From Chlamydomonas reinhardtii (taxonomy: Eukaryota > Chlorophyta > Chlorophyceae > Chlamydomonadales > Chlamydomonadaceae), in contig NC_057005.1 in NCBI RefSeq assembly GCF_000002595.2, positions 7,292,193-7,356,192 of the forward strand: a stretch of 64,000 nt of DNA, written 5' to 3'. The notes beneath the pieces were generated by a model. The model searched no databases and was not told the DNA's origin. It saw nothing but the letters and a program-made list of their open reading frames with translations. Positions 13,028 through 28,252 of this stretch are shown here, piece after piece (within the stretch, counting starts at the first letter, position 1; the number at the start of each line of letters is the position of its first letter). Position numbers and translations under genes: made by a program.

Positions 13028-16000
13028 GCACGGGCCTGCACGCCGCGCTGGAGGCCCGCAGCTACCGGCGCGAAGTCATCCTCATGGCGACAGACAGCGA
13101 GCAGCTACTGCCCGTACGCCAGGTGCGTAGGAGGCGCCGCTTGCAGCTTGCCGGGCCCGCCCAATGCACGGTTTGAGTCACGCCACGCGGCAATAGAACA
13201 TGGCAACTAGGGCCCAGGAGTACCACCGCGCCGCCTCGGTGGTCGTGCTGGGGGGCCTGGAGCGGGGTCTCCGCGCCGCTCGTGCCCGTACCACAACAGT
13301 CACACGCTCTCTCACTCACCCTGTACACCTTTGCGCTCGCCACGTCAACCGCCAGGCCGTGCACAACCTGCTGCGGCTGGGTCTGGAGCATGTGCTGCTC
13401 ATGAGCGCCAGCGGCCCCGACTGCGTGCGCGTGGCGGGCGCCGTGCCCAGCGCCGGTTGCGTCTGGCTGGACTTCGAGCTGCCTGTGTTTGGGGCAGACA
13501 GCGCAGCGGTGCCGATCGCCGCGCCCATGTGGCACAACAGGTGCGGTTTGGCGCGGCGTGGCGGATGGCCGGATGGGGGATGGGGTGCATGGGGGATGGG
13601 CTGGAGCTGTGGAGGGTGGAGGGTGTGGCGCGAGTGGAGGGAGCGTGCGGCCTTGTGGGCAGAAGCACATTGGTGGCGTGTCACAGTGAGTCAGGTCATG
13701 CATTCCGCGGCTGACACGACAAGGGCGGTGCCTTGAAGCGGTGCAGTGCGGCAGTGCCACTTCGCTACTGATGGTGCCGGTCTGCGACATCCCTGTGGCA
13801 CACGCGCCATGTGCACTCCTTACGACTCAGTGTGAGACCCTCAACGCACGGCTGCAGGTACCGCCTAGCCTGCCGCGCGGTACGCTTGCGGTACAACACG
13901 TTCATCGTGGACACCGACACCATCTTCTTCGGTGGGTGCCGTCTTATGGTGTGTGGACACCGCGTCAGGGATGCTTGCTTGGGGGCGCCCCCAGAGGCAT
14001 GACTGCACAGTGCTTTGATGCGGCATGAGGGTGACGCGGCGCGTGCCCCAAACTCGCCCACCCGCTCAGATGATCCCTACGTGTATTTCAAGAGCCCACC
14101 TTTTGCCGACTTCACCATCATCAACCAGCCAGAGGTGTGTATGTGTGCGTGCATGTGTTGGGACAGCACAAGGTGTGTTAACGAGCACAAGGAAAACGTT
14201 GCACACAAGGTGTGTGTATGTATGCGTGTGTGCGTGTAGCACGCATGCGGGGCCTGGCGCGCACCAGCCACGACCACAACCCCGCATCGCCCAGCCCACT
14301 ACAAGCCACCGTTCTCCAAATCCTACGCTCACGCTTTCGCCGAGCCGCATCACCAACTCGTGGGCACCGGCCTTACGGCACATGCATGCAGGTGTTGTAC
14401 AACCAGGACGACTATGTGAATGAGGTGCGCCCCAACGGCGGCGTGTTGTATATCCAGAACGCGGCGCCCGACGGCCCCGCGGCCTGGTTGCTATCTGAGG
14501 TGACGGACCGGCTGCTGCGCTGGATCGAGGACGGCTTCAACACCACCCGCCACACGCACGACGTGCTGACCTGGTGCAACTACATGGACCAAGACGGACT
14601 GCGGGACGCGATCAGCAGTGTCATGATGGGTGAGTGCGCGTGTGTGTGTATCAGTATGTGTGTGTGTGTGTGTGTGTGTGTGTCGAGTGCGCGTGTGTGC
14701 TCATCTCTTTGACCCTATGCCACATCTGCCCTGCTGCTCTTGCAACACCATTCGCCGCCACAACATGCATGGGGAGTCGCGCCCAATGGTGCGCCTGCTC
14801 ACTGGGATATTACGGTAGTCAATGCTTCACCTGCTCGCTCGCACTCCTCTCACGTGCACACAAACACACACACACACACACTGTCTTTGCGCAACGTTTT
14901 CCTTGTGCTCTTTAACACACACACACACACACACACACATACACACTTACACTTTGAACCCCCCCGAGCAGGCCGCATCTTCTTTGCCTCCGCCATGCGC
15001 GACTGCCGCGTGCCTGAGTGGGTGCAGCAGCACGGCCCCGAGTACGACGACATCAACTTCGCCATCCTGCGCCACATGGGCGAGGGCCCGGGCGAGGCCT
15101 TCGTCAAGTCAGAGCATGTGCAGTTGCCACCCGTCATGCAGCCGGCGGCGGGCGGCGAGCAGCAAGTTCTCATCAGGTGCGTATGTGTGTCTGTGTGTGT
15201 GTTAAAGAGCAGAAGGAAAACATTACGCGTAGGACAGTGTGTTTGTGTGTGTGTTAATTGCTGATATGCAGCCGTGCAGCAGGTACCGGCAGTGTGGACT
15301 GCCAGGGTGTGCCACTGTGATTGGTCAGGGTCCTGGGATGTGGATGTGGGTCCCGGCCTCATGCCGCGCAGGGTGCCTGTGGCCGATAGCTGAGATGAGA
15401 CGCCCCTGCCCTTGAAGACTGCAGCAGCCTCCGCCTCCGGCCACTGACCGGCTCCATCTACCTGTTCCCTACCCACGTTTGAGGCATGTACACACCAGTA
15501 ATCACACGCCATTACACACATGTGCGCCACACACATAGGCACTTTGCCATGCGGCAGCCCGCCTACGAGCCATGGAATGCCAGCTACGGCCCCTACCTGT
15601 ACCCGCGGCGCCGCGGCGTGCTGTCGAAGCAGTGGCTGAGTCAGCTCACGGAGGACTGCGGCGGGTGCGTGTCTCCCTGCGTGCGCGTGGGGCGGGGGTC
15701 ACGTGCCCGCAGTCAACGGACTGGTCCCAACAGCGGGCGGCTCTGGCACCCCAAGAGCCGTCGCCACTGTTTGAGCGAGCAAGAAGGGTATCAGACAGCC
15801 AGTTTCCCGCCGGAGCGCCCTCTTGTTGAACTCCCACACACGTGCCGCTGTGCAGGTGCGCGCTGTGGCCGGACCCAGAGGACCCCTCGCCAGCCGTGGT
15901 GGCAGCGGCCCGCGCCACGCCGCCCGAGCGCTACCTGCTGGCTCCGCCCTTCCTGCTGGGCAACTGGTTCTCACGCGGCCGCTTCGGCCACTGGAACCGG

Positions 16001-19000
16001 GCGCTCAGTCCGCAGGGGCCGCAACAGGTCGTCGGGCACCTGCACTACATCCCAGGTGCGGTGCGATGCCCTGTGCGGTGCTAGCTGCTGGTCATGGTCC
16101 GGCAGCAGACCTACCCCATTGCTGTCGCTTCAGGAGTGGCCTTGCTTGCGGTCTATGCTATCTACGCCAATCACCAGACCGGCGTTTACTGAATGTGCCT
16201 GTGGATACACGACTGACTGCCATACTGTCATCGCGATGCTGCAGACACCGACACGATCGTGAGCAAGAGTGTGGCACGCATGGCTGCGGGGCAGTTTGAC
16301 TGGCTGCTGGCTGCCGCGACGCCCGCGGCAGGGCCGGGCTTGGGCGGCGGCGGCAGCAACCTGTACCTGCTGATGCGGGTGAGGCAGGTGGCCGCCGTGT
16401 TGGATGCGGGTGGCGTGTGTGCATGCTTACTTTTTTGCATGGCTCCCACCGTGCACCCCACGCGTGCACCCGCTCGGGCGTGATAGGGGCCCAGCTGCAG
16501 CTTTTGGCGGTACGTGCGGCATGCGACACTTGCACGCCCGCATGCACCAACCTTCCGCTCTCCACTCTGCATTGGGTTTGATTCAGTTTGGGCTGGTATC
16601 TACAATCCACCACCCACCTCCCTCGGCTTCGCAAACGCGCGCGCCCCTTCACCATACCCTCCCATCCATGCCCGTGACCCTTGCCGCCGTGCAGGGCAGT
16701 CGCACCACCAGCATGGCGCCCTCCCTAGCCACCAGCTATGCCGCGGGCGGCGGGGCACTGGGCGGCGGCGGCGGCTCGTGCGGCGGCGGCGGCGGCGCTC
16801 TGCAGGCGGGCTCGCCGCACTTGGTGGCCTACCACCCGCAGCTGCTCGCGGACCTGGCGGCGGCAGGCAGCTGGAGGGACTACAGCGCCCTGTTGGTGGC
16901 ACTGGCCACGGTGCGTGTGTGGGCATGTGTGTGTCTACGTGTGAACACAAGCTGTGGCACAAGCTGTGGTACGAGCAGACCATGTACTTCATGCCGCACA
17001 CTCCATGTACCGTATTTGCTGGACAGGCTGCGGAGGCGATGGGCCGAGTGCCGGTGTGGCCTGACATGCCGTGCTCCGCCGGCTGGATTGCGGACCGCGG
17101 GCCGGAGCACGCGTCCATGCTGCCTCTAGACATTCGCACGGTGCGCCGCGGGGCCCGCCTGCTCAACTGATCATTCTGCACGCGTGGCGGTGCAGTCCCG
17201 GATCTGCGACTGGGAAGTTGGGGCCATTGTCGCTGCCAGTATATGTCGGCGGTTTCGGCGGCGCCATGCTGCATGTTGCCTAGCCGCCTGATGCAAACAC
17301 GCAACTTCTGTACTGATGCCGCACCGTGCCTCATGCCGCTGGTATCCCCCCCCCCGTAGGAGTGGGTGCCGTACGGGCGGCGGCGCAACCGGCTGATGTG
17401 CTGCTGGCATATGCTGCTGCACGAGGCGTGTGTGGCGGGCGGGCGCGGCATGCTCAGTCTGGAGTTTGCGCACTGGATGGCGGGCGCGCGGCTGCAGTAC
17501 CCCGTGGAGCCCGGCGCGCACAACACAGTGGGCACACTGGCACCGGGAACAGCGGCTGGTGAGTGAATAGGTTTCGTGCTCACCCTTCGTCCGTGATGAT
17601 GAGACTGTGGGAAGCGGGCTAGCAAGCAGGCATGCAGATGCCTCTAGAAAGTACGTGATACGCTTGCGCTTGCGATTGGACCACGGCCTCACCGCGCGCT
17701 GCTCCTGCTGCCGGATGTGGTCCCATCCCAACCAACAGGTTCCCAGCAGCATGCGGGCGGCGGCGGCTCCAGCAGTTACTCAGTCGCTGCCGGCCGCACC
17801 GCCTCGGACGCCGCGAAGGGCCAGCAGGGCAGACCGGTGCCGCTGCCGTCGGGCATTTCGGCATCCGCGGCCGCGGCAATGTCCCGCGAGCTGTCCTGGT
17901 GGGGCCAGCAGCAGGCGGCAAGCGAGGGAGCCGCATTGGCAGCAGCCACATCAGAGACAGAGACAGCAGCTGAACCAACAGAGGATGCGCCGTCAAGCGG
18001 CGGAGCGGATGAGGCACGAGGCCTTGCCGGCGTCAGCACTGGCGTCAGCATGGGTGATGGCAGTAGCAGTGGGAGCGGTAGCACCATGGATGACGTCGGA
18101 CGTGCAATGGGGGCGCAGTGGCGCAAGCGCTTCCAGGTCTACAGCGTGGCGCGAGAGGAGGTGATGCTCGCATGGGGCATCCGCGCAACATTCGCACACA
18201 GGTGCGGTGCTCCCAGCGGCATAAGACTGCTGGGCTGATGTCGTGAAACCGCGTGCCCGCAAACGTCAACACGGTGATGGGGCAATCCTATGGCTGTACG
18301 CCTGTCAAACACCAGCAACTTCGCGCACATCTTACAAACGTCTTCGTCCCCCCCCCCCCACACACACACAGGGTTCTGTACCTGCGGTACCCCATTAACG
18401 TCACGTTTGCGCCGGGCACCGACGCGGCTTGGGCACTGTCCAACACGCTGAACGAGTGCCGCGCCACCAACCCGGCGGCCATCGAGGAGGTGGGTCAGCC
18501 GACCGTGGCGCGGTCGTGTTGCGCGTGCGTGGCATTCGTGTTGCAAACGCGCAGAGGGTGCGCTGTGGTGGGGCGGGAGGCTTCAGTTATGGGGCAATTA
18601 CAGTTACAGGGTCCCGTGGAGGTATCCTAGCTACGCGGGACTATGACGTCCCTATGCGCTGTTGCAGCGCTGACGTATTCAGCTATGCCTCTTGGGTATT
18701 GACTCTGGGGGTTTGGGGCGGCATCAGGAGACTACCAGCGCTGAGCACGCATGACTCGCAGTCCGTCACCGCACCATGAGCACTAGCTACACGGCGCAGC
18801 ACACCCGGTCACCCGCCCCGTCTCGTGGTGTGTCTTCCCCTTGACCAACCCGCAGTCGATTGCGAACAAGCCGCACTACAACACGACGCCCACCGACCTG
18901 TGGGTGGACTACGTGCCGGCAGCCATTGGTGGCCCTGGGGGCGCCATCCGCCCGTCGGCCGCCATACCCGGGTACAACGTGCCGGAGCACCACGTCGAGT

Positions 19001-19158
19001 CTGCGTCAAGCAGCGGTGGCAGTAGCAGCGGTGCTACGGACAGTAGCCATGAAAGCGGCAGCGGCAATGCCAAAGATATGCGAATAGCTTCAGGGGAAAC
19101 TGTCCAGCAGCAACCGGTGGTGCCTATCCCGGTGGAGAGGCGACGTCGTCATCGGTAG
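13028..19158 (+). CDS. Nucleotide-diphospho-sugar transferase (GT77/PF03407-like)
   Basis: Fifteen exons join in phase: 13028-13122, 13356-13540, 13858-13931, 14070-14134, 14392-14629, 14972-15176, 15539-15664, 15856-16055, 16245-16378, 16695-16910, 17027-17140, 17360-17558, 17739-18201, 18372-18489 and 18856-19158 (stop), giving 911 residues plus a missing N-terminus. Exon 1 has EARSYRREVILMATDS. Exon 3 carries a DxD motif in NTFIVDTDTIFF, the usual metal and nucleotide-sugar site. Exon 5 has NGGVLYIQNA, matching the second half of this fold. Such enzymes are normally type II Golgi proteins that add sugars to wall glycoproteins or polysaccharides; that role is inferred from the family. Exons 10 and 13 add Gly/Ala/Ser-rich inserts, and the C-terminus is basic (PVERRRRHR). 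Three introns carry TG tracts and a recurring short element. Confidence 0.85.
14183..14202 (+). repeat. GCACAAGGAA element in intron
   Basis: GAGCACAAGGAAAACGTTGC lies in the intron at 14135-14391, near GTGTGT stretches. The same core recurs in other introns of this gene and of the Ca2+-ATPase gene. Confidence 0.75.
14881..14915 (-). repeat. GCACAAGGAA element, inverted, between AC tracts
   Basis: The intron at 14630-14971 has (AC)n tracts on both sides of CTGTCTTTGCGCAACG plus TTTTCCTTGTGCTCTTTAA. This is the reverse complement of the copy at 19909-19941. The same intron also has a (TG)n run near 14655-14683. Confidence 0.8.
15201..15226 (+). repeat. GCACAAGGAA element, slightly diverged
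   Basis: TTAAAGAGCAGAAGGAAAAC in the intron at 15177-15538 has TG tracts immediately before and just after it. Confidence 0.75.
16573..16615 (+). repeat. Intronic dispersed repeat, partial copy
   Basis: GGGTTTGATTCAGTTTGGGC followed by TGGTATCTACAATCC lies in the intron at 16379-16694. It matches the end of the repeat at 11291-11397 and the reverse complement of 34571-34710. Confidence 0.55.
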
Positions 19159-19478
19159 ATTGAACTTTGCTTGTCCCCCATGAAGGATTGAGACCGGCGA
19201 AGTTGCTGTGCATGGTCTGCGCTTAGTCTGTAGAAATGTACATAGATAAGCCCACGAATGTGTGCATTCATAACTCAAAAGACGCCTTTCCTATGTCACG
19301 ACATGGACCCGGAGCCCCGGTCCTTTGCCAGATGTGTCGCTGCTGTGTTTGGTGACCTGGCGCCGGTCCCGAGGTCTCGCTATGAAAGCCTGTGCTGCTT
19401 GGTGGTCGGTGCACTTCAGCACCTGACCGACACCTGCTGGCAGTATGTTGTCCATTCCATGCAGCCAATGCTGCTTCG

Positions 19479-19491
19479 TGTAACACTGTAA
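19479..19491 (+). other. Two TGTAA poly(A) signals
   Basis: TGTAA occurs at 19479-19483 and 19487-19491, about 320 bp past the stop of the glycosyltransferase gene. This gives a normal-length volvocine 3' UTR. Confidence 0.65.
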
Positions 19492-19555
19492 CCAGCTGTA
19501 CCGCACGATGTTGAGTGCAGGTAAGCAGTCTGTCGAAATCAGTTCAGAGCAGCCC

Positions 19556-19656
19556 CACAGCCTCAAGCACCCAGCCACCTCCGCCTTCGTTCTGCCTGCT
19601 GTCTCTCACGCCTAACAATTCGTCCACTCGCTAGCCTGTGAGCTACACGGACTGCT
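19556..19656 (-). repeat. tRNA-like SINE remnant, copy 1
   Basis: On the minus strand the element begins near GTGTAGCTCACAGGCTAGCG, resembling a pol III A box. It is about 70% similar to 20872-20972 over roughly 100 bp. The B box is degenerate, and no tail or target duplication was seen. tRNA-derived SINEs are known in Chlamydomonas; the assignment here is tentative. Confidence 0.4.
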
Positions 19657-19855
19657 AGTACCCCGTATCTTCCATCTGCTCCGTAGGAACTTGCGCAATT
19701 CGGCCGAAGGTGGAGAAACATGTTGGGGACCTTGTACGGAGCGTAGGCGTTTGGGGTGCGGATTTGAAGGAACCGTAGACTGTTTCGGCGGGTTAGGGGG
19801 CTCGCCCCGTAGGAACATGTCATGATGGGTGACAGGGTGAGTGCGCGTGTGTGTA

Positions 19856-19872
19856 TCAGAGTGTGTGTGTAT

Positions 19873-19910
<38 letters not shown>

Positions 19911-19967
19911 AAGAGCACAAGGAAAACGTTGCGCAAAGACAGTGTATGCGATGCAGCAAAGCGACGG

Positions 19968-20031
<64 letters not shown>
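19856..20031. repeat. (TG)n tracts flanking a GCACAAGGAA element
   Basis: Two long TG runs (about 19861-19908 and 19969-20031) flank TTAAAGAGCACAAGGAAAAC and GTTGCGCAAAGACAGTG at 19907-19943. This is the most complete copy of the element found in introns elsewhere in the window. Here it is intergenic. Confidence 0.85.
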
Positions 20032-20032
<1 letters not shown>

Positions 20033-20103
20033 CACCCGGCTGTGGAACAGTCTGGTAAGTAGGGGATGGGCCACTGTGTTCATCTGCTGTGGATGGTGTT
20101 GAC

Positions 20104-20282
20104 TGTTGAGGACCACCGAAGGTTTGGGTCAGGGGCAGGGCAGGCTGGGGCCCAGGCAGGTTGCGGCGGGTTCACGGGTTGTGACAAGGGCAGGTTTGGG
20201 ACAGGCTGCTTGGGGACAAGGGCAGGGGCAGGTCGGGGCAGGGCCAGGCAGGTACGGGGCAGGTTGGGAGCAGGCTAGGACA
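20104..20282. repeat. Degenerate GGGCAGG-type simple repeat
   Basis: Loose reiterations of GGGCAGGTT and GGGGCAGG run through this stretch without a fixed unit length. Confidence 0.6.
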
Positions 20283-20382
20283 GGTGATGGGTGCCGTGCC
20301 GCGACACCAACGCTGCAGCCATCCGCCTCATAACCGCCCGCCAGGAGGTGGGACTGCCGCGGCGGGCGGCCCCCACGCGCCG

Positions 20383-20765
20383 CAACCCTGGCGGTGGAAG
20401 ACGAGGAGGCGCACGGCAGGGCGGTGGCGGTGACGGCGGTGACGCTGCTGGCGATGCGGGTGGCGGGGGAGGTGGAAGAGGAAGCAGGCGCGCGCCCGGT
20501 GCAGCGCTGCGAGCGGCGGCAGCAGAGGTGCTGCCGCCGGCGCTGCCGCCGGCGCTACCGCTGCAGCTGCTGTGCAGCAGGGCGGCGGTCACAGAGTTCG
20601 CATCGGGCGAAGGCAGTCAGGTTGCTGGATGGTGGTCGCTCCGTGCGGGTGTGGCGCACTGGCGCGGCGCCTGGACGAGGCGGGCGGGGGGGGCGCTGAC
20701 GCCCCCGGTAAAACCTGTGACCATGAGAAGATGAAAAGGCCGCGGACATGTACAAGATCTGGGAC
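20383..20765. repeat. Dispersed GC-rich repeat, copy 2
   Basis: Matches 1141-1370 and then 1441-1490, as described for copy 1. Its middle part (20607-20710, containing GGATGGTGGTCGCTCCGTGC) also matches 706-800. It is therefore the longest of the three copies. Confidence 0.7.
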
Positions 20766-20871
20766 TCTGGGTGCTGACACGGAAATGTGTCACAACCACC
20801 TGCGAACCGTGTCATCATCCAGTAGCCGTGCCAGAGCGCAGGCAGTGCAGGAGTTCATGCCCCACACTCCA

Positions 20872-20972
20872 CAGTCCCAGGCACCCAGTCACCTCCGCCT
20901 TCTGCCTGCCATCCCTTATGCCTGACAGGCTAACAGTCCGCCACTCCGCCAGCCGCTGAGCTACACTGGGTC
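20872..20972 (-). repeat. tRNA-like SINE remnant, copy 2
   Basis: The minus strand reads GTGTAGCTCAGCGGCTGGCG. The TAGCTCAGCGG part is a perfect fit to a pol III A box. The rest parallels copy 1, including AGGCAGAAGGCGGAGGTGAC. The B box is weak, so this is a remnant or only a tRNA-like repeat. Confidence 0.45.
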
Positions 20973-21710
20973 ACTGGCTTCACCTTTGGGCCGCTCGAAG
21001 CCCCGCAACCACGGGGACAATACCGCCCGTTTGCAGCTGCGTCACTCACAGCAAGTGCAGCTTGATCGTGCTAGGCAGTCCCCCATCAGCACACGCCAGG
21101 CTCCTGTGCTCTAAATGATGCCATCATGCGCCGGCGGTGCTTGAGACTGCTCCGGCACTGAAGAACAGCTGAAATTTTGCTGTACAGAGTACTGAAACAC
21201 GCACGTGCCACCGCCACATTCCAATTACCAAGGCTGTTCCCAATATCCTAATGCCCATCTTATGCCTGCATACATCACTCCACCTCCTCATCCATTATGG
21301 CACTTCGGGGTTTGTTCACCTTTAATATTTCCACCTGCTCTTCACTCAATCCAAGGGTGGCCTGGCGAGACTCGGTCCCACCCCCTCGGTTTGGCGCCGA
21401 GACACAACCTAGAGCAAAAGTCTGCTAATATTTGCGACTTAATCCGCGCCATTACTGCATTCCCAGCAGATCGAACAGTTGTCGACCACTAGCACACACC
21501 TGCTTGTGAGCGCCGCGCACATAGCAATATTCCGCCGGCCCTAGCCGCACGCCCCCTAGCCCGCCCCTCCTGGCTTGCGAGGCCTGCGTCTTAGCACCTC
21601 ACGTTTCTTCACCAGGACAGTGGAAGATACGCACCCCGCACCTAGGCAGAGATTCACTGCATACGATACCACTGTAGCTGCATGTTTTGCACGGACGGGC
21701 CTTGCTAGCG
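20973..21710. other. SSU72 3' flank
   Basis: No supported gene. The part next to 21710 must contain the 3' UTR of the minus-strand SSU72 gene, but no minus-strand TGTAA was found here. Confidence 0.5.
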
Positions 21711-25521
<3,811 letters not shown>

Positions 25522-27210
25522 TTGTATGTTGTATTTATTTTGCTGAACTACCCTAGACGAGACGTCGGAAGCATTCTAGCATTCTACCAGGCATTTGAAC
25601 CTTGCTGCGCAGCTTACAGCGTACCATTGTGTTCAAGATAGTCACTCATGATTTTAGCTGGGTATCTGGTGTGAGGATGCAGCTAGTACTAAAGCTAGGT
25701 GACTGTGACACGGTTTGCAATGCGGCGGGCGTCCCGATGCGTCTTCGTCTGACCCTGGCATGAATGTCTATAGGTGGTAGTCTGGGGAATGCGGGTCCTG
25801 CACTTACCCAATTCATTGCCTGGTGTGGGTGGTGCGGATTACTGATGGCACGCTCAGGGCGACTGCGCCATGGAGGCCGGAGCAGGCCGGAGCACCCCTG
25901 GCCTGGGAGCACCCCACGGCAGGGTAACCATTGCAGGGTCCCAATTTGATTTGTTCCAGTGCCCCCGGCGCCCAGAATTCAGTGTGGCGAAGCGGATATG
26001 TAATGGCAGGGAGCCAGGGACAGGACTTCCTGAGTTCCGGCATAGTAGTTCACTGGCACCTGGGGCCACGTCCGGCCCCCCTGGGCCGCTCGACTTCCTG
26101 ATGGCTGATGCGTTAAGTGCAGGGGAGGCTGACAGGGTGCATAAACAGGAGCATCTGTGAAACTGTTGGCTAGTAACACGCAAGCTCAAACCCAACATCA
26201 CATGCAAGCTTGCCGGCGAAGAGTGTGAACAGCTGTCGCCCATACCACTTGCCATCGTATCCCACTATCCCCGTATTCTGCGAGTCCGCACCCGAGCTTG
26301 CTAATCCTTGGCAAGAAGCTCCGAGCACTCAGCGCAACACTCAGTGCGGCCGCCGCCGCCACCAACACGCGCACATCATACATCACCTGCGGATTCCAGC
26401 AGTACCATCAGTGCGACCTTCATTTCTATACCAGCTTGACGCTAACAATGCCACGGTTATCAACTTATCATGCGTCCTTTGCCGCCGCCGCCTGCTCGTC
26501 TGCCCCCAGCGCAGGTGCCTGCTCCTCTGCCGCTGCCGCCACCGCCGCCTACTGTCGTGCGGTGACACCGCCGCCACTGCGCACCATCACACGACAATAC
26601 AATGCCACGGACCCTACATGCTCGTTGCGGTTTCAGAGTACTAATGCAAATCGTCGCAACACAACTACATACACTGAGACCTGCTCAGCACACCAGCACG
26701 TTCCAGGTGCGGTTTGGCGACTCCCGTCCCTCAAGGACAAACGTTGCCACTGCGGCTCGATTCGCCCCAGCGCAATGGAGCGCTTGACAAGGAAGGCTCG
26801 CCCTCTCGCCCTTGACAAACGTCAAGTGCCATCTCCCATTCGCGCGCCTTCCATCGCCTGCCCTCCTGTTGCCGCTGCTATCAATCAATCATTCCACTCA
26901 AAAATATGCTGTCTTAAGAACCGTAACGTATACACATGCTATGCTCGTCAACATAATGCAAGGCAGTGCCGCATAGTATGTGTATGCGGTCAGCCAGGAC
27001 TTGCACTATCACCATACACGACAGTGTACATATACAGAGCGCGTACGGCGCTATCGTACTCAGCTGGGAAGCCAGTCGGCTCCACGGGAATTGTATACAG
27101 ATCTCCCTCCAATGCAACGACGCACATGCCCTTCTTGCCTGACTTGCTGCAGCCCCTTCCTCACATGTCCATGCGATGTGGCCAAGGCTGTGGTCTTGCC
27201 GTCGCGACAT
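25522..27210. other. SSU72 5' flank and eS27 3' flank
   Basis: Holds the promoter of SSU72 and the 3' UTR of eS27, both on the minus strand. A long plus-strand frame runs from 26298 to 27431 but overlaps eS27 exons antisense and has no family signal. Nothing else is supported. Confidence 0.5.
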
Positions 27211-27900
27211 TTACTCGCCCTTGCGCCGGAAGGACGTACCTGGTACCAGCCTGCGCACAGGGAAAGACAGACTGTGTTAAGCGCTACCGCATGCAAGTGC
27301 GTATGCTAACAGCCTTCCATTCAAGGCACAGGGTGTTGCTGTTGCCGTGGCCAGCTGGTTCAGAAGCTCGTCCAGCACAGCCGCAGCATCGGTACAGCCT
27401 GGGCATCTCCACCACATTTCATTGCAAATAGATTTAGTACGGGCTCCTTGCCCGCCAAACAGAGTGACCTGCCCCACGCCAAGCTATGGCCCCACTGTAG
27501 CCTCAACGCACCTGCACTTGCCGCCTGACGGCTGTGCCAGCACGGCCCCGCATGACCCGCATGCAATTACACTTTGCGAATGAGAAAACACAGTCTGTGG
27601 TGGGGCGGGGTGTCGGGTTGAACAAGTAAGCTGTCGCGGTTCAGCCGGGCGGGAAGCGAAACCCTTGTTCAGGCCTGGGCCGGGAGGGCTGGCCTGGGCC
27701 TGGGTCTGCGCCCGCAACCACCAGCGTGAATGCTGATTGTATGCAGCGTCACGCATCCGCACCTGGATGGTAAAGCAGCCCTGGCACTTGACGTCCATGA
27801 AGAATGAGTTTGGGCACTGGACAAGCCGCTTCCTTTTGTGCATGCGCTTCTCCAGCTCTCGGGGAGGGTTGAGCAGGTCGATGTCTTGCTGCAGAGGCAT
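27211..27900 (-). CDS. RPS27: Ribosomal protein eS27
   Basis: Three exons in phase: 27900-27763, 27594-27512 and a tiny 27250-27211, giving 86 residues. eS27 is a zinc-binding protein of the 40S subunit. Exon 1 has [12 protein letters not shown] and [12 protein letters not shown]; exon 2 has [17 protein letters not shown]; exon 3 codes SFRRKGE and the stop. The four zinc ligands are C-x2-C (KCQGCF) and C-x2-C (ACGSCG). Several positions differ from the usual sequence: VQCPNSF rather than VQSPNSF, and [12 protein letters not shown] where the family usually has ARLTEGCSFRR. It may be a diverged paralogue. The gene lies head to head with MAK16. Confidence 0.95.
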
Positions 27901-28252
27901 TCTCGCGCTCAAAGAAAGCAGATAACGGACAGAGAGACGATTGTGCCGGAAGAAGGCTTGTCGTTTCGAAATGTGTACGCGAACAAGGCCAGCTGATCTT
28001 GTGCCACTATTCGTTCCTCTTCGCTGAAAGGCTTTAACCTGGGTGCCTGGGCTCCGCTTGCATGGGCAGTTCGCGCCAATTGGCAATCACCGCCGAAGCA
28101 CCACGGCGTTGGAAGCGATGCTCCAACTCATTAGTTAGTTGTGAGCTTAACATTTGCACGAAAGGGTTCACGTTCTCGAATAGTTCTGCTCTCGCGCTGG
28201 CCGACTGAATAACTTCTCTCGTGCAGGGGCCGCCGGCCCCGAAGCCTAGAAA
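27901..28252. promoter_or_regulatory. Divergent promoter of eS27 and MAK16
   Basis: Only 352 bp separate the two divergent start codons, so both 5' UTRs and promoters must fit here. No element was recognised with confidence. Both genes serve ribosome production, which suggests, but does not prove, shared control. Confidence 0.6.

Noticed and set aside
26298-27431. Plus-strand frame of 377 codons
   Set aside because: It begins at a non-ATG codon, is Ala/Ser/Thr/Arg-rich like an out-of-frame reading, and overlaps two well-supported exons of eS27 on the opposite strand.
27330-27480. Second LINE-like Cys/His fragment ([11 protein letters not shown]) in eS27 intron 2
   Set aside because: The match to the HxFWxC pattern is partial (Asn in place of His) and very short, so it is not reported as an element.
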